DNA of 36,814 bases from Cryomorphaceae bacterium (lineage in GTDB: Bacteria; Bacteroidota; Bacteroidia; Flavobacteriales_D; Crocinitomicaceae), in contig JAJTGF010000009.1 in assembly GCA_021299335.1 (NCBI GenBank), positions 1 to 36,814 of the forward strand, in the 5' to 3' direction. The position numbers were made by a program, and so were the translations under genes. The notes beneath the pieces were generated by a model. That model did no database searches and was not told where the DNA came from. It saw nothing but the letters and a program-made list of their open reading frames with translations. This document shows, one piece after another, positions 1 through 7,897 of this stretch (its first letter is position 1; the number at the start of each line of letters is the position of its first letter).

Positions 1-426
1 GAATTCGAGCGTCCGCCGAGTGCAGAAGAACTCGCCGAAGCATTAGAGGTTCCTGAAGATAAAATCAAAGAAAGCCTCAATGTATCGGGACGTCACGTAT
101 CCATGGACGCACCCCTCACCACCAACGACGACGGCGGTACCCTCATGGATGTCATGGCCAACCAAGATTCTCCCCGCACTGACCACATGCTCATGGCAGA
201 GTCATTACAAAAAGAAATTGAACGCTCGCTCAGCACGCTCACCGACAAAGAACGCGAAATCATCCGCTTGTTTTTCGGCATCGGCATGAACCACGGCCTT
301 ACCTTAGAAGAAATCGGCGCCAAGTTCAACCTCACTAGAGAGCGCGTCCGACAGATCAAAGAGAAAGCCATTCGCCGACTCCGACACACCTCTCGAAACA
401 AACTTTTGAAGTCTTATTTAGGCTAA
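1..426 (+). CDS. rpoD: Primary sigma factor RpoD, C-terminal part (5' end outside window)
   Basis: The reading frame is open from base 1 and ends at TAA 424-426, leaving 141 codons of a sigma-70 factor, which directs RNA polymerase to housekeeping promoters. The start of the fragment (EFERPPSAEELAEAL) resembles region 3. Region 4 follows: LSTLTDKEREIIRLFFGIG, then the -35-recognising helix-turn-helix LTLEEIGAKFNLTRERVRQI, and the tail ending KLLKSYLG that is usual for Bacteroidota RpoD. The ATG at 103 is internal and not a start. The gene is followed by a strong intrinsic terminator. Its being the primary sigma factor rather than a close paralogue is inferred from the tail and the intact region 4. 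Confidence 0.93.
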   Translation, partial: EFERPPSAEELAEALEVPEDKIKESLNVSGRHVSMDAPLTTNDDGGTLMDVMANQDSPRTDHMLMAESLQKEIERSLSTLTDKEREIIRLFFGIGMNHGLTLEEIGAKFNLTRERVRQIKEKAIRRLRHTSRNKLLKSYLG

Positions 427-432
427 AAATTC

Positions 433-467
433 AAGGCTACCTACATGTGAGGTAGCCTTTTTCTTTT
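433..467 (+). terminator. Rho-independent terminator of rpoD
   Basis: A perfect 10-bp stem (AAGGCTACCT at 433-442 with AGGTAGCCTT at 450-459) encloses a 7-base loop and runs into a T-rich tail. It starts 7 bases after the rpoD stop and separates rpoD from gap. Confidence 0.93.
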
Positions 468-507
468 CATCAGTAATCAATTATCCACATCAATCAACAT
501 CAACAAC

Positions 508-1953
508 ATGGAAACCAAAGACGGTTATGAAAAAGAGCTCAATTTGCACATTGAGCGAGAAAGAGCAGCTGTTAAATTACAGAGTAAAGTAGGAGAACTC
601 CTATACGACAAAGGAATCGAATTGGTCTTATTCAGAAATCACCTCACGGACATTACCATTTCAGAAATCCTCAACTTACATGAATACGCCAAGCAGGTGG
701 TCAACAAACCCATTGACGTCTTTACCACCGCTGCGTTGGCCGAAACCCTCATGACCCTCGATATTCCAGCTTCCAAACTCGATATCGGGCTTTTGGCCAG
801 TGAATGGTTAGCCGGAAACACCGAACAAAGCGGCATGGCGCGTTTCTTAATGGAGAAACTCGGCGACCTTCAAACACCGCAGGCAATCGAACCGCGTGAC
901 GTCGTACTCTACGGTTTTGGCCGCATTGGTCGTTTGGCTGCGCGCGAGCTCATTAAACAAGCGGGTAAAGGTCAGCAATTGCGTTTGCGTGCCATTGTAA
1001 CGCGCGGTTCCTCTGATGCCGACATCATCAAGCGCGCATCACTTTTGCGCAACGATTCTGTTCACGGTGCATTTAAGGGTTCTGTGATCGAAGATCTAGC
1101 CAACAAAAGCCTGATCATCAATGGTCAAATTGTACACATGATCGACGCAGCAAACCCTGAAGACATCGACTACACAGCGTACGGAATCCACAATGCCCTG
1201 ATCATCGATAACACGGGTGTTTTTACCAACCGTGAGGCGTTGTCTCGTCACATGCAAGCGAAAGGGGTTGGGAAGGTTCTATTAACTGCGCCTGGTAAAG
1301 AAATCCCAAATGTTGTTTACGGCATCAACCAACATACCCTTGACGTCGAAAACGAAACCATTTTCTCGGCAGCGTCTTGCACCACCAATGCCATCTCGCC
1401 TATTTTGAAAGTGATCAATGATCATTTTGGCGTGGTGAAAGGCCATATCGAAACCGTTCATGCCTACACCAATGATCAAAACCTCCTGGACAACATGCAT
1501 AAAAAGCCGCGTCGTGGACGTTCGGCGGCTGTCAATATGGTCATTACCTCTACCGGAGCTGGTTCAGCGGTTACAAAAGTGATACCAGAACTCAAGGATA
1601 AACTCACTGCCAATGCTGTGCGCGTGCCTACACCAAACGGTTCTTTGGCTATTTTGAGCCTCGAACTCAACTCACAAGTAAGTCTTGAGCAGGTCAATGC
1701 GGCCATCAAAGACGCGGCCCTACACGGCGAGTTGGTCAATCAGATTTATTATTCATTCGATCCAGAACTTGTTTCTTCTGATATCATTGGCAACACTTGC
1801 TGTAGTGTATTTGATTCCAACGCCAGCATTGTTTCGGTCGACGGTAAAAATGTGGTCTTGTACGCCTGGTACGACAACGAATTTGGCTATACCAAACAAG
1901 TGATCCGTTTGGCTAAATACGTCACGCAAGTTAGACGCGCGATTTACTATTGA
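508..1953 (+). CDS. gap: Glyceraldehyde-3-phosphate dehydrogenase, long form with N-terminal extension
   Basis: This 481-residue protein converts glyceraldehyde 3-phosphate to 1,3-bisphosphoglycerate with NAD(P). Residues 1 to about 130 form a helical extension absent from the usual roughly 335-residue enzyme; the long form is familiar in Bacteroidota. The Rossmann motif YGFGRIGRLA lies at 135-144, the catalytic Cys in SAASCTTNAISP is C291, the partner His is H318 (VHAYTNDQ), and the C-terminal motif WYDNEFGY is present. The ATG at 508 has no clear ribosome binding site, as is common in this phylum, and I see no TAnnTTTG box before it. The stop overlaps the start of cmk (TGATG), so the two are probably translated together. 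NAD versus NADP preference cannot be read from the sequence. Confidence 0.95.
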   Translation: METKDGYEKELNLHIERERAAVKLQSKVGELLYDKGIELVLFRNHLTDITISEILNLHEYAKQVVNKPIDVFTTAALAETLMTLDIPASKLDIGLLASEWLAGNTEQSGMARFLMEKLGDLQTPQAIEPRDVVLYGFGRIGRLAARELIKQAGKGQQLRLRAIVTRGSSDADIIKRASLLRNDSVHGAFKGSVIEDLANKSLIINGQIVHMIDAANPEDIDYTAYGIHNALIIDNTGVFTNREALSRHMQAKGVGKVLLTAPGKEIPNVVYGINQHTLDVENETIFSAASCTTNAISPILKVINDHFGVVKGHIETVHAYTNDQNLLDNMHKKPRRGRSAAVNMVITSTGAGSAVTKVIPELKDKLTANAVRVPTPNGSLAILSLELNSQVSLEQVNAAIKDAALHGELVNQIYYSFDPELVSSDIIGNTCCSVFDSNASIVSVDGKNVVLYAWYDNEFGYTKQVIRLAKYVTQVRRAIYY

Positions 1954-2633
1954 TGCAAAAAAAAATCACCATAGCAATTGATGGCTACGCTGGCTGCGGC
2001 AAAAGCACGCTCGCCAAAGCCCTGGCTAAAGCCTTAGATTACACTTTTATAGACTCCGGCGCGATGTATCGCGCCGTTGCTTTTTATTGCCTGGAAAACA
2101 ATCTAGTACTCGAACAAGATGAAATTGCCGAAGCAACGTTGATCCAGCAACTCGACCAAATATCGATACAATTGGGTTCAGATCAAAGGGTTTGGCTCAA
2201 TAATCAAGACATCACAGAGGTCATTCGTTCGCCTCGCGTTGCAGGGATTGTTTCAAAAGTTGCTGCCATTAAAGCGGTGCGCGTCAAGCTAGTTGAACTT
2301 CAAAGACAAATGAGCGCAGCCGGTGGAATTGTAATGGATGGCCGCGACATTGGAACGGTCGTTTTTCCTGATGCAGAGCTGAAAATATTTGTCACCGCTT
2401 CTATTGAAGTCAGAACACAGCGCCGTTTGGAAGAATTGAGAGCCAAAGGAGAAGTCGTTGACCAACTTGCCGTAGAGGAAAATTTAAAATCAAGAGATCA
2501 CCAAGATAGCACCAGAGCAGAGAGCCCACTCAAACAAGCTGCTGATGCGGTGGTGTTAGATACCTCCGCACTGAGCCGTGAAGAACAATTGTCTTGGGCG
2601 CTAGCGCGCGTCGCTTTACTCGTAACCGATTAA
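1953..2633 (+). CDS. cmk: Cytidylate kinase
   Basis: The product phosphorylates CMP and dCMP with ATP in pyrimidine nucleotide salvage. The 226 residues match the family length. The P-loop GYAGCGKST lies at 11-19, followed by DSGAMYRAVAF for nucleotide binding, DGRDIGTVVFPDA in the middle, and the lid arginines in RRLEEL and DSTRAESPL. I chose ATG 1953, which shares its A with the gap stop codon (TGATG); an in-frame TTG at 1950 is possible but adds only one residue. The 3' end overlaps the convergent DUF2891 gene by 18 bases, and no hairpin terminator is visible there. Confidence 0.95.
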   Translation: MQKKITIAIDGYAGCGKSTLAKALAKALDYTFIDSGAMYRAVAFYCLENNLVLEQDEIAEATLIQQLDQISIQLGSDQRVWLNNQDITEVIRSPRVAGIVSKVAAIKAVRVKLVELQRQMSAAGGIVMDGRDIGTVVFPDAELKIFVTASIEVRTQRRLEELRAKGEVVDQLAVEENLKSRDHQDSTRAESPLKQAADAVVLDTSALSREEQLSWALARVALLVTD

Positions 2634-3731
2634 AGCAAATACCGAGAACGACGACAACCAGTGATCGATGTCGTAGTTTCCTTTACCGATACTTTCTTGT
2701 GCGTAGTCCCACATGTCATTCATGCTGTTGACCCACGCCTCTTTTGTCGCTGCATCGATGCTTTCTGCAGGTAAACTCTTGAGCATGCCATTTAAACACC
2801 AAATGCGGTTGAGGTGGTAGCCATCCCAGTGAGACTCATAGCCGTCGTGTTTGTCAGTTTTCTTGATCTGTAAGTCTTTGGTAGCTGTTTGGGCTGCAAA
2901 AAGGCCTGGCGCAAATTGTTGTACCCACTTGAGGTAGTCTTCTTGATCATATACTTTTCGCATGAGGTCTGTGACCAGTAACGAAGCAGACATGAAGTCG
3001 TATTCAAATGGCTCCGCGCGCAATGGCGCTTTGGTCATTTTACCAAAATAACGCTTGCTGGCTTTGAGCGCTACTTTGAGTAGGTCTTCGTCGCCAAAAG
3101 TACGCGCGTAGTCGATGGCAAAAGAAAGATTCAAAGATGGTGCGTCATGCGAACCCGATAGCTTCACTTCTTTGATGTCTTTCCAAATCACTTGGGCTGC
3201 AGCAGCACACAGGCGGTGTAGCGGCCCTAAATTTTGTAGCCAACGTTCAGCATCTGGATCATTCCATCGGGCTAATTCATCGGCAACCTTGAGTAACCAA
3301 CCTTGGCCATAAGGGAATTCAAATACATAACGCTCTTTGTTGGTATCAAAGTACTGGTATTCTTTGAGGATATTCTCTTCACTAAAGCTTTCATTGAGTT
3401 TAGCGCGAATAGCTGCCGCTTCGGGAATATCGGGATAGGTTTTGAGGATTTTAACCAAAGCCCAGTGGTTGTGGACGGCGCTGTGCCAGTCATAGCAGCC
3501 ATAAAATGCTGGCCAAATATCGGGAGGTGTTTGGGTATCTCCGGGCTGGCGCAATGCCTGATAGTAGTAGTGCGGAGTTGGTTTGGAAGTACATTCCAAT
3601 GAAAGTTTAGCAAAATAAGAAGCGCCTTCTGCCGAAAGTGTATAACGGCCATCAGGAGTTTTGTCAACCAATTGTGCAAATAGGAGACCAACGCTTAAAA
3701 AAGCACCAAGGAAGGAAGTGAGTTTGATCAT
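2616..3731 (-). CDS. Exported DUF2891 family protein
   Basis: A 371-residue protein with an N-terminal signal peptide (hydrophobic FLGAFLSVGLLFAQ, likely cleavage near residue 20), so it acts outside the cytoplasm. The DUF2891 hallmark AFYGCYDWHSAVHNHW lies at about 75-90, and further aromatic and His-rich blocks occur near 293-310 (SHWDGYHLNRIWCLNG) and at the end (DIDHWLSSF). The helical, Trp/His-rich pattern resembles alpha/alpha-barrel proteins, but no activity is known to me for this family. It follows the membrane protein gene by 21 bases and is probably in its operon. It overlaps cmk convergently over 2616-2633. Confidence 0.85.
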   Translation of the reverse strand: MIKLTSFLGAFLSVGLLFAQLVDKTPDGRYTLSAEGASYFAKLSLECTSKPTPHYYYQALRQPGDTQTPPDIWPAFYGCYDWHSAVHNHWALVKILKTYPDIPEAAAIRAKLNESFSEENILKEYQYFDTNKERYVFEFPYGQGWLLKVADELARWNDPDAERWLQNLGPLHRLCAAAAQVIWKDIKEVKLSGSHDAPSLNLSFAIDYARTFGDEDLLKVALKASKRYFGKMTKAPLRAEPFEYDFMSASLLVTDLMRKVYDQEDYLKWVQQFAPGLFAAQTATKDLQIKKTDKHDGYESHWDGYHLNRIWCLNGMLKSLPAESIDAATKEAWVNSMNDMWDYAQESIGKGNYDIDHWLSSFSVFALIGYE

Positions 3732-3752
3732 AGGGACGCGTAAAATAAATAA

Positions 3753-5120
3753 TTAGGATTTGATGGGTTTTCTGAATCCATTTTTGAAAATCGAAAGCGA
3801 TTCGGTCCCGATGCCAACTATAGAGACAATATTAAGTGGAAACTCGAGCAAAACATGTGAAAAGCTCAAGAAGAACAACAAACTAAGACCTAGAGAGTAG
3901 TCATAGGCATAAAATACAGATGAGGCAATCCAGGTAATGATGACCAAGATAAAACGCACTTTTGGAACTTTATGCCAACGAATGATTTCTGTTTTGCTGA
4001 ACCAATTGAGGTAATGATATAAATAGGCAAAAGCAATAAAGCGCATGAGCATGATACCCACTTCTGAGAAATAGATGAGTCCGTCAATTTCTTTCTTGGT
4101 ACGCGATTTCATGACTTTTCTAGGCAATGGTTCAAAGCGGTATTCATTGATGCTATTGATATACCTACTCGAGGTATCAAAGAAATACAGTAAGTGATCG
4201 TATTGAAACTGCGGGGCTAAATTAGCGGTATTGATAGCCATCGGCTTGACCACAAAAGGACGGTTTGCAATTTTAGAAAGGGAATCTGTATGAGCGTTAA
4301 ACGCCGCTGTATCAATGAGCCCCTGGCGCAAGAAATAACTCTTGTTGCCTTCTTTAGTAATGATGTCTAGGTATTCTTTATTGGTGAGTTTTTGTTCTTC
4401 AATGAGATCAAAATGATCCAAAATGAGGTAGTTGGTATTGTAAAAGCCGTCGCCTTTGGCGTAGTAAGCATCTTTGCCATAGTTCGATAAAAATGCATTT
4501 TGGGTATCGACAGGCAAGCTAAAAACCAAGAGTAATGGTATGGCGACGAAACCAACCATTTGCCACATTCCGGAAACACTGCGCGCTTTGAGCGAGCCGT
4601 AAAGCATGAACAAACCCGTAAAAACATAGACGTGAATAAGCGTGGGAATGAGTGCGGTTAAGGCAAAAATGGTGGTGCTTTCGGCATTTTCTTGTGCACG
4701 CTCAGGACTGAGCCAGCCACCGACAAAGATGTAAAGGACAAATATGGCACCTAACTTGATCCAAAGACTTTTCACGAGTGCAAAGAGAATGGATGCAAAT
4801 AAGGCAAAAACCAAGAGTTTGTCAAAGAGATTCATTTCGACGAAGTAATCGTAAACGTCTTTGCTGAAGCCGAAGTCTTTGGCAAAAGCAGCATAGGAAA
4901 GGAGGATACCGACAATGAGCAGCACCATGAAATCCCATTTCCCTTTTGCAAAGTATTGGCGATCGTGGAGCCAACTGATTTCAGTAAGGTAGTGCAGCGG
5001 CCCAAGATATGCATAGGCGAGAAGAAAAGTTTCAAAAGGAAAGTAATACGCCAACACTGCCGTGATGAGCATAAGGCCGATGTTGAGGTAATTGACGCGG
5101 TCTTCTTTAAGCAAGTTCAT
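3753..5120 (-). CDS. Polytopic membrane protein of unknown function
   Basis: I do not recognise this 455-residue protein beyond its resemblance to uncharacterised Bacteroidota membrane proteins. It has about ten likely transmembrane segments: seven in residues 10-202, then a soluble loop of about 140 residues (205-345), then three more near 347-368, 390-408 and 410-433. Histidines sit in or beside membrane segments (LGPLHYLTEISWLHDR near 39-54, H163, YHYLNWF near 368, SHVLLEFPLN near 421), which could suit a metal or heme site, but this is speculation. A promoter box lies 22 bases upstream of the ATG. The DUF2891 gene follows 21 bases downstream, so the two may work together at the envelope. 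Confidence 0.8.
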   Translation of the reverse strand: MNLLKEDRVNYLNIGLMLITAVLAYYFPFETFLLAYAYLGPLHYLTEISWLHDRQYFAKGKWDFMVLLIVGILLSYAAFAKDFGFSKDVYDYFVEMNLFDKLLVFALFASILFALVKSLWIKLGAIFVLYIFVGGWLSPERAQENAESTTIFALTALIPTLIHVYVFTGLFMLYGSLKARSVSGMWQMVGFVAIPLLLVFSLPVDTQNAFLSNYGKDAYYAKGDGFYNTNYLILDHFDLIEEQKLTNKEYLDIITKEGNKSYFLRQGLIDTAAFNAHTDSLSKIANRPFVVKPMAINTANLAPQFQYDHLLYFFDTSSRYINSINEYRFEPLPRKVMKSRTKKEIDGLIYFSEVGIMLMRFIAFAYLYHYLNWFSKTEIIRWHKVPKVRFILVIITWIASSVFYAYDYSLGLSLLFFLSFSHVLLEFPLNIVSIVGIGTESLSIFKNGFRKPIKS

Positions 5121-5142
5121 TTGCTGCTGTTTTAGGTATTTA

Positions 5143-5169
5143 CAAAAATAAGCAAAGCACTTTGGCCAA
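5143..5169 (-). promoter_or_regulatory. Likely promoter of the membrane protein gene
   Basis: On the minus strand TATTTTTG (5143-5150) fits the Bacteroidetes -7 consensus TAnnTTTG, with a TTG at 5167-5169 as a -33 element at a slightly short spacing of 16. The box lies 22 bases before ATG 5120. Confidence 0.5.
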
Positions 5170-5202
5170 AAAAATGATATTGCTCATTTATTTCGAGCTT
5201 AT

Positions 5203-6072
5203 TTAGTCGGCTTCGGGTTCTTCTTCAAAAAGCGGAATTTGGTCGGGGTTTTCATCCTCTTTTTTGGAGAGGTCCCACTCCATGCTAGCTGGCTCAGCTT
5301 CTTCCTCAGCAGATTGATCTACGAGTTCAGGTTCTTCTTGTTGTGGCCAAGGCTCTGGGCTTTCATCTATGGGGTGAGTCAAGACGATTTCCTTCACTTT
5401 CATTTTGGTCATTTGATTGCCTTGCGCTTTCATGCCCTTCACTTCGATGAGATCGGCGAGATTGAGCACTTGATCGGGTAAATTCTTCGTTTCTTTGAGC
5501 AGTTTGTTAAAGATGATTCTGGCCTCTGGGCGGTAAGCCGTAGAAACGACATCGAGGTAAGAGCCTGGCGCTTCAGAAATATAGCTCACGCGTTTGTCTT
5601 GTGTGACCTCACAAGTAAAGCGTTTGACGTAGTGCAATTCTTTTTCTGCGTCGTAGTAAACGGCAGAAATAGGACGGTCTTGGATCCACTTTTCGATGTG
5701 GATCATGTCTTCGTCGAAATGCGTAGCTAAATCAAAACTACTCAGTCGGTACTCGCCGTTTTTGTAAAGCGTTAGGATGCGGTCTTCGCCTTTGAAGGAG
5801 CCCAAGAACTTGCCACGACCTTCGTCGTTGAGACGCCCCACGACGGTGTCATACCAAATTTTGCGCGCGGCGAGTGTAGAGCCCCCTACCTCCTTTTGGA
5901 CAATTTTTTGAATGATTTCTTTGGTGACCCGATTGCCTGCAGAATTGCGTCCTTTGATGAGCAAAGCACCTAAGTCGATGTCGAAACGCAAGCGCTTGAG
6001 GTGCGGACGCGGACGCAAAAGCACACTCACGACTTCGCGCTCGCCATTCGGATGCACACTGAAATACAGCAT
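5203..6072 (-). CDS. parC: Topoisomerase IV subunit A, C-terminal fragment cut off by an in-frame stop
   Basis: This 289-residue frame starts at ATG 6072 but is the direct in-frame continuation of the upstream parC reading frame: only TAA (6082-6084) and GGT TCC AAA separate them. It contains the remaining blades of the C-terminal beta-pinwheel that wraps DNA, rich in short strands such as FLGSFKGEDRILTLYKNGEYRL, followed by an acidic tail (EEPELVDQSAEEEAEPASMEW) ending at 5203. With the stop read through, the protein would be 897 residues, a normal length for Bacteroidota subunit A. Reinitiation at ATG 6072, 9 bases after the stop, is conceivable, but the pinwheel would be split in the middle. 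I regard it as part of one interrupted gene, or of an intact gene with a base-call error. Confidence 0.85.
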   Translation of the reverse strand: MLYFSVHPNGEREVVSVLLRPRPHLKRLRFDIDLGALLIKGRNSAGNRVTKEIIQKIVQKEVGGSTLAARKIWYDTVVGRLNDEGRGKFLGSFKGEDRILTLYKNGEYRLSSFDLATHFDEDMIHIEKWIQDRPISAVYYDAEKELHYVKRFTCEVTQDKRVSYISEAPGSYLDVVSTAYRPEARIIFNKLLKETKNLPDQVLNLADLIEVKGMKAQGNQMTKMKVKEIVLTHPIDESPEPWPQQEEPELVDQSAEEEAEPASMEWDLSKKEDENPDQIPLFEEEPEAD

Positions 6073-6075
6073 TTT

Positions 6076-6090
6076 GGAACCTTAGGTTCC
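6076..6090 (-). other. In-frame TAA in parC held in the loop of a perfect hairpin
   Basis: On the minus strand GGAACC and GGTTCC form perfect 6-bp arms with the three bases TAA as the loop. TAA is in frame with parC on both sides. One base change (for example AAA to TAA) would restore a lysine codon, which fits a KGTKGSK-like sequence; the expected residue is from family memory. Confidence 0.85.
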
Positions 6091-7896
6091 TTTGGTGAGG
6101 TCATATTCGGTATCGCGGGTGATGGAATTGACGTAAAAACGCTTCATCATGGTAGGGCCGCCCGCACCGTCTTGATAGAAAAGGTGATAGATGGTACGCG
6201 TATCGCCTTTTTTCCAGACATTGGCATAAATAAGGCCTTTGCCAATGAATTTCTTGTCGGCAACTTTGGTAATCATGAGTTTACCAGAAGAGAAAAAGCA
6301 AATGATGTCGTCAATTTCAGAACAATCGCAAACAGGCTCGTTCTTTTTGAGACCGTAGCCGATAAAGCCTTCTTCGTAATCCACGTATAGTTTGCGATTG
6401 GCAATGATGACTTTGGTAGCAGAAATGGTATCAAAAGTTTTGATTTCGGTCTTGCGCTCGCGACCTACACCAAAGCGTTTTTTGAGGTCTTTGAAGTAAT
6501 CGATGGCGTATTCAACCAAATTGGCCAAATGATGCTTCACCTGCTGCATCTCCTCTTCTATCTTGAGCAAAGCTTCGTCGGCTTTATCGGCATCGAAGCG
6601 CGTGATGCGGATCATGGGGATCTGCGTGAGCTTGTGTAAATCCTCGTCTTGGATTTCGCGGAGCAATTGCTTTTTAAATGGCTTGAAACGATCATAGAGG
6701 TAAGCATAGAGCGCTTCGCGATCGCTGTAATGCTTGAAATCGATGTACATTTCGTGGTTAATGAAGAGCTTTTCTAGAGTCGAGAAATGCCATTGGCGTT
6801 CGAGTTCGTCTAGCTTGATTTCTAGTTCGAGTTTGAGCAGCGCAACGGTGTGGTCGGTATTGACTCTTAGGATTTCACTCACGCCCATGAAACGCGGACG
6901 CTCGCCGTCGATGATCGAGGAGTTCGGAGAAACCGAAACTTCGCAATCGGTGAATGCATATAGCGCGTCGATGGTTTTGTCTGGAGAAACACCTGGGGCC
7001 AAATGCACGATAATTTCTGCTTCTGAGGAGGTGTTGTCTTCGATTTTTTTGATCTTGATCTTGGCTTTATCGTTGGCTTTGATCACGGATTCAATTAAAG
7101 AAGTGGTGGTAGTTCCGAAGGGTATTTCGTTGATGATCAGGGTTTTGTTATCAACCTTTCTGATTTTGGCGCGAATGCGCACCCGACCACCGCGCAAGCC
7201 ATCGTTGTAACCCGAGAAATCGGCCATTCCACCGTTTGGAAAGTCTGGTAAAATCTCGACCTTTTTGCCGCGCAAGTGATTGATCGACTGATCGATGAGC
7301 TCAATAAAGTTGTGGGGTAAAAATTTACAGGCCATCCCGACCGCGATCCCTTCTGCTCCTTGAGCGAGCAACAAAGGAAATTTCATGGGCAGTTGCTGCG
7401 GCTCTTTGTTGCGGCCGTCATAGGAAGACAACCAGTTGGTGGTTTTAGGGTTGAATGCGACATGCAAGGCAAATTTGGAAAGACGCGCCTCGATGTAGCG
7501 CGGTGCTGCTGCGCCGTCGCCGGTGAGGGTATTGCCCCAGTTTCCTTGGCAATCGATGAGTAAGTCTTTTTGACCAATTTGCACTAAGGCATCGCCAATG
7601 GAGGCGTCGCCATGCGGGTGGTATTTCATGGTGTTGCCAATGATGTTGGCGACTTTGTTGTAGCGGCCGTCTTCCATTTCGCGCATGGAGTGCAAAATGC
7701 GGCGTTGTACAGGTTTGAGGCCATCGTACAAACTCGGGACAGCGCGCTCCAAGATGACATAACTGGCATAATCCAAAAACCAGTTTTGGTAGAGGCCGTT
7801 GAGTGGTACGATTTTGTCGTCCACGTGCTGCTTTTCAAATGGATTATGCCCGCTTTCTTCTTGTGGCATTTGGTCTTCGATTTCGTCTTCTGCCAT
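6082..7896 (-). CDS. parC: Topoisomerase IV subunit A, N-terminal part ending at an in-frame stop
   Basis: This 604-residue frame holds the DNA breakage-reunion core of the type II topoisomerase that unlinks chromosomes. It begins with the helix-turn-helix region (LYDGLKPVQRRILHSM), then KYHPHGDASIGDAL near 91-104, the active-site Tyr Y134 in APRYIEARL, a coiled-coil arm, and the first blades of the C-terminal pinwheel (TISATKVIIANRKLYVDYEE). It ends at TAA 6082-6084, inside the pinwheel. At the position of the GyrA Ser83 quinolone hot spot the residue is Ala (A98), while the Asp87 equivalent is kept (D102). The start is one base after the parE stop, so the two subunits form one operon. The catalytic core is complete, but a truncated pinwheel should weaken function. 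Confidence 0.92.
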   Translation of the reverse strand: MAEDEIEDQMPQEESGHNPFEKQHVDDKIVPLNGLYQNWFLDYASYVILERAVPSLYDGLKPVQRRILHSMREMEDGRYNKVANIIGNTMKYHPHGDASIGDALVQIGQKDLLIDCQGNWGNTLTGDGAAAPRYIEARLSKFALHVAFNPKTTNWLSSYDGRNKEPQQLPMKFPLLLAQGAEGIAVGMACKFLPHNFIELIDQSINHLRGKKVEILPDFPNGGMADFSGYNDGLRGGRVRIRAKIRKVDNKTLIINEIPFGTTTTSLIESVIKANDKAKIKIKKIEDNTSSEAEIIVHLAPGVSPDKTIDALYAFTDCEVSVSPNSSIIDGERPRFMGVSEILRVNTDHTVALLKLELEIKLDELERQWHFSTLEKLFINHEMYIDFKHYSDREALYAYLYDRFKPFKKQLLREIQDEDLHKLTQIPMIRITRFDADKADEALLKIEEEMQQVKHHLANLVEYAIDYFKDLKKRFGVGRERKTEIKTFDTISATKVIIANRKLYVDYEEGFIGYGLKKNEPVCDCSEIDDIICFFSSGKLMITKVADKKFIGKGLIYANVWKKGDTRTIYHLFYQDGAGGPTMMKRFYVNSITRDTEYDLTKGT

Positions 7897-7897
7897 A

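Noticed and set aside
1-6. EcoRI site (GAATTC) at the very start of the window
   Set aside because: It could hint at a cloned fragment, but the window is probably cut arbitrarily and the site occurs elsewhere in the sequence; no conclusion can be drawn.
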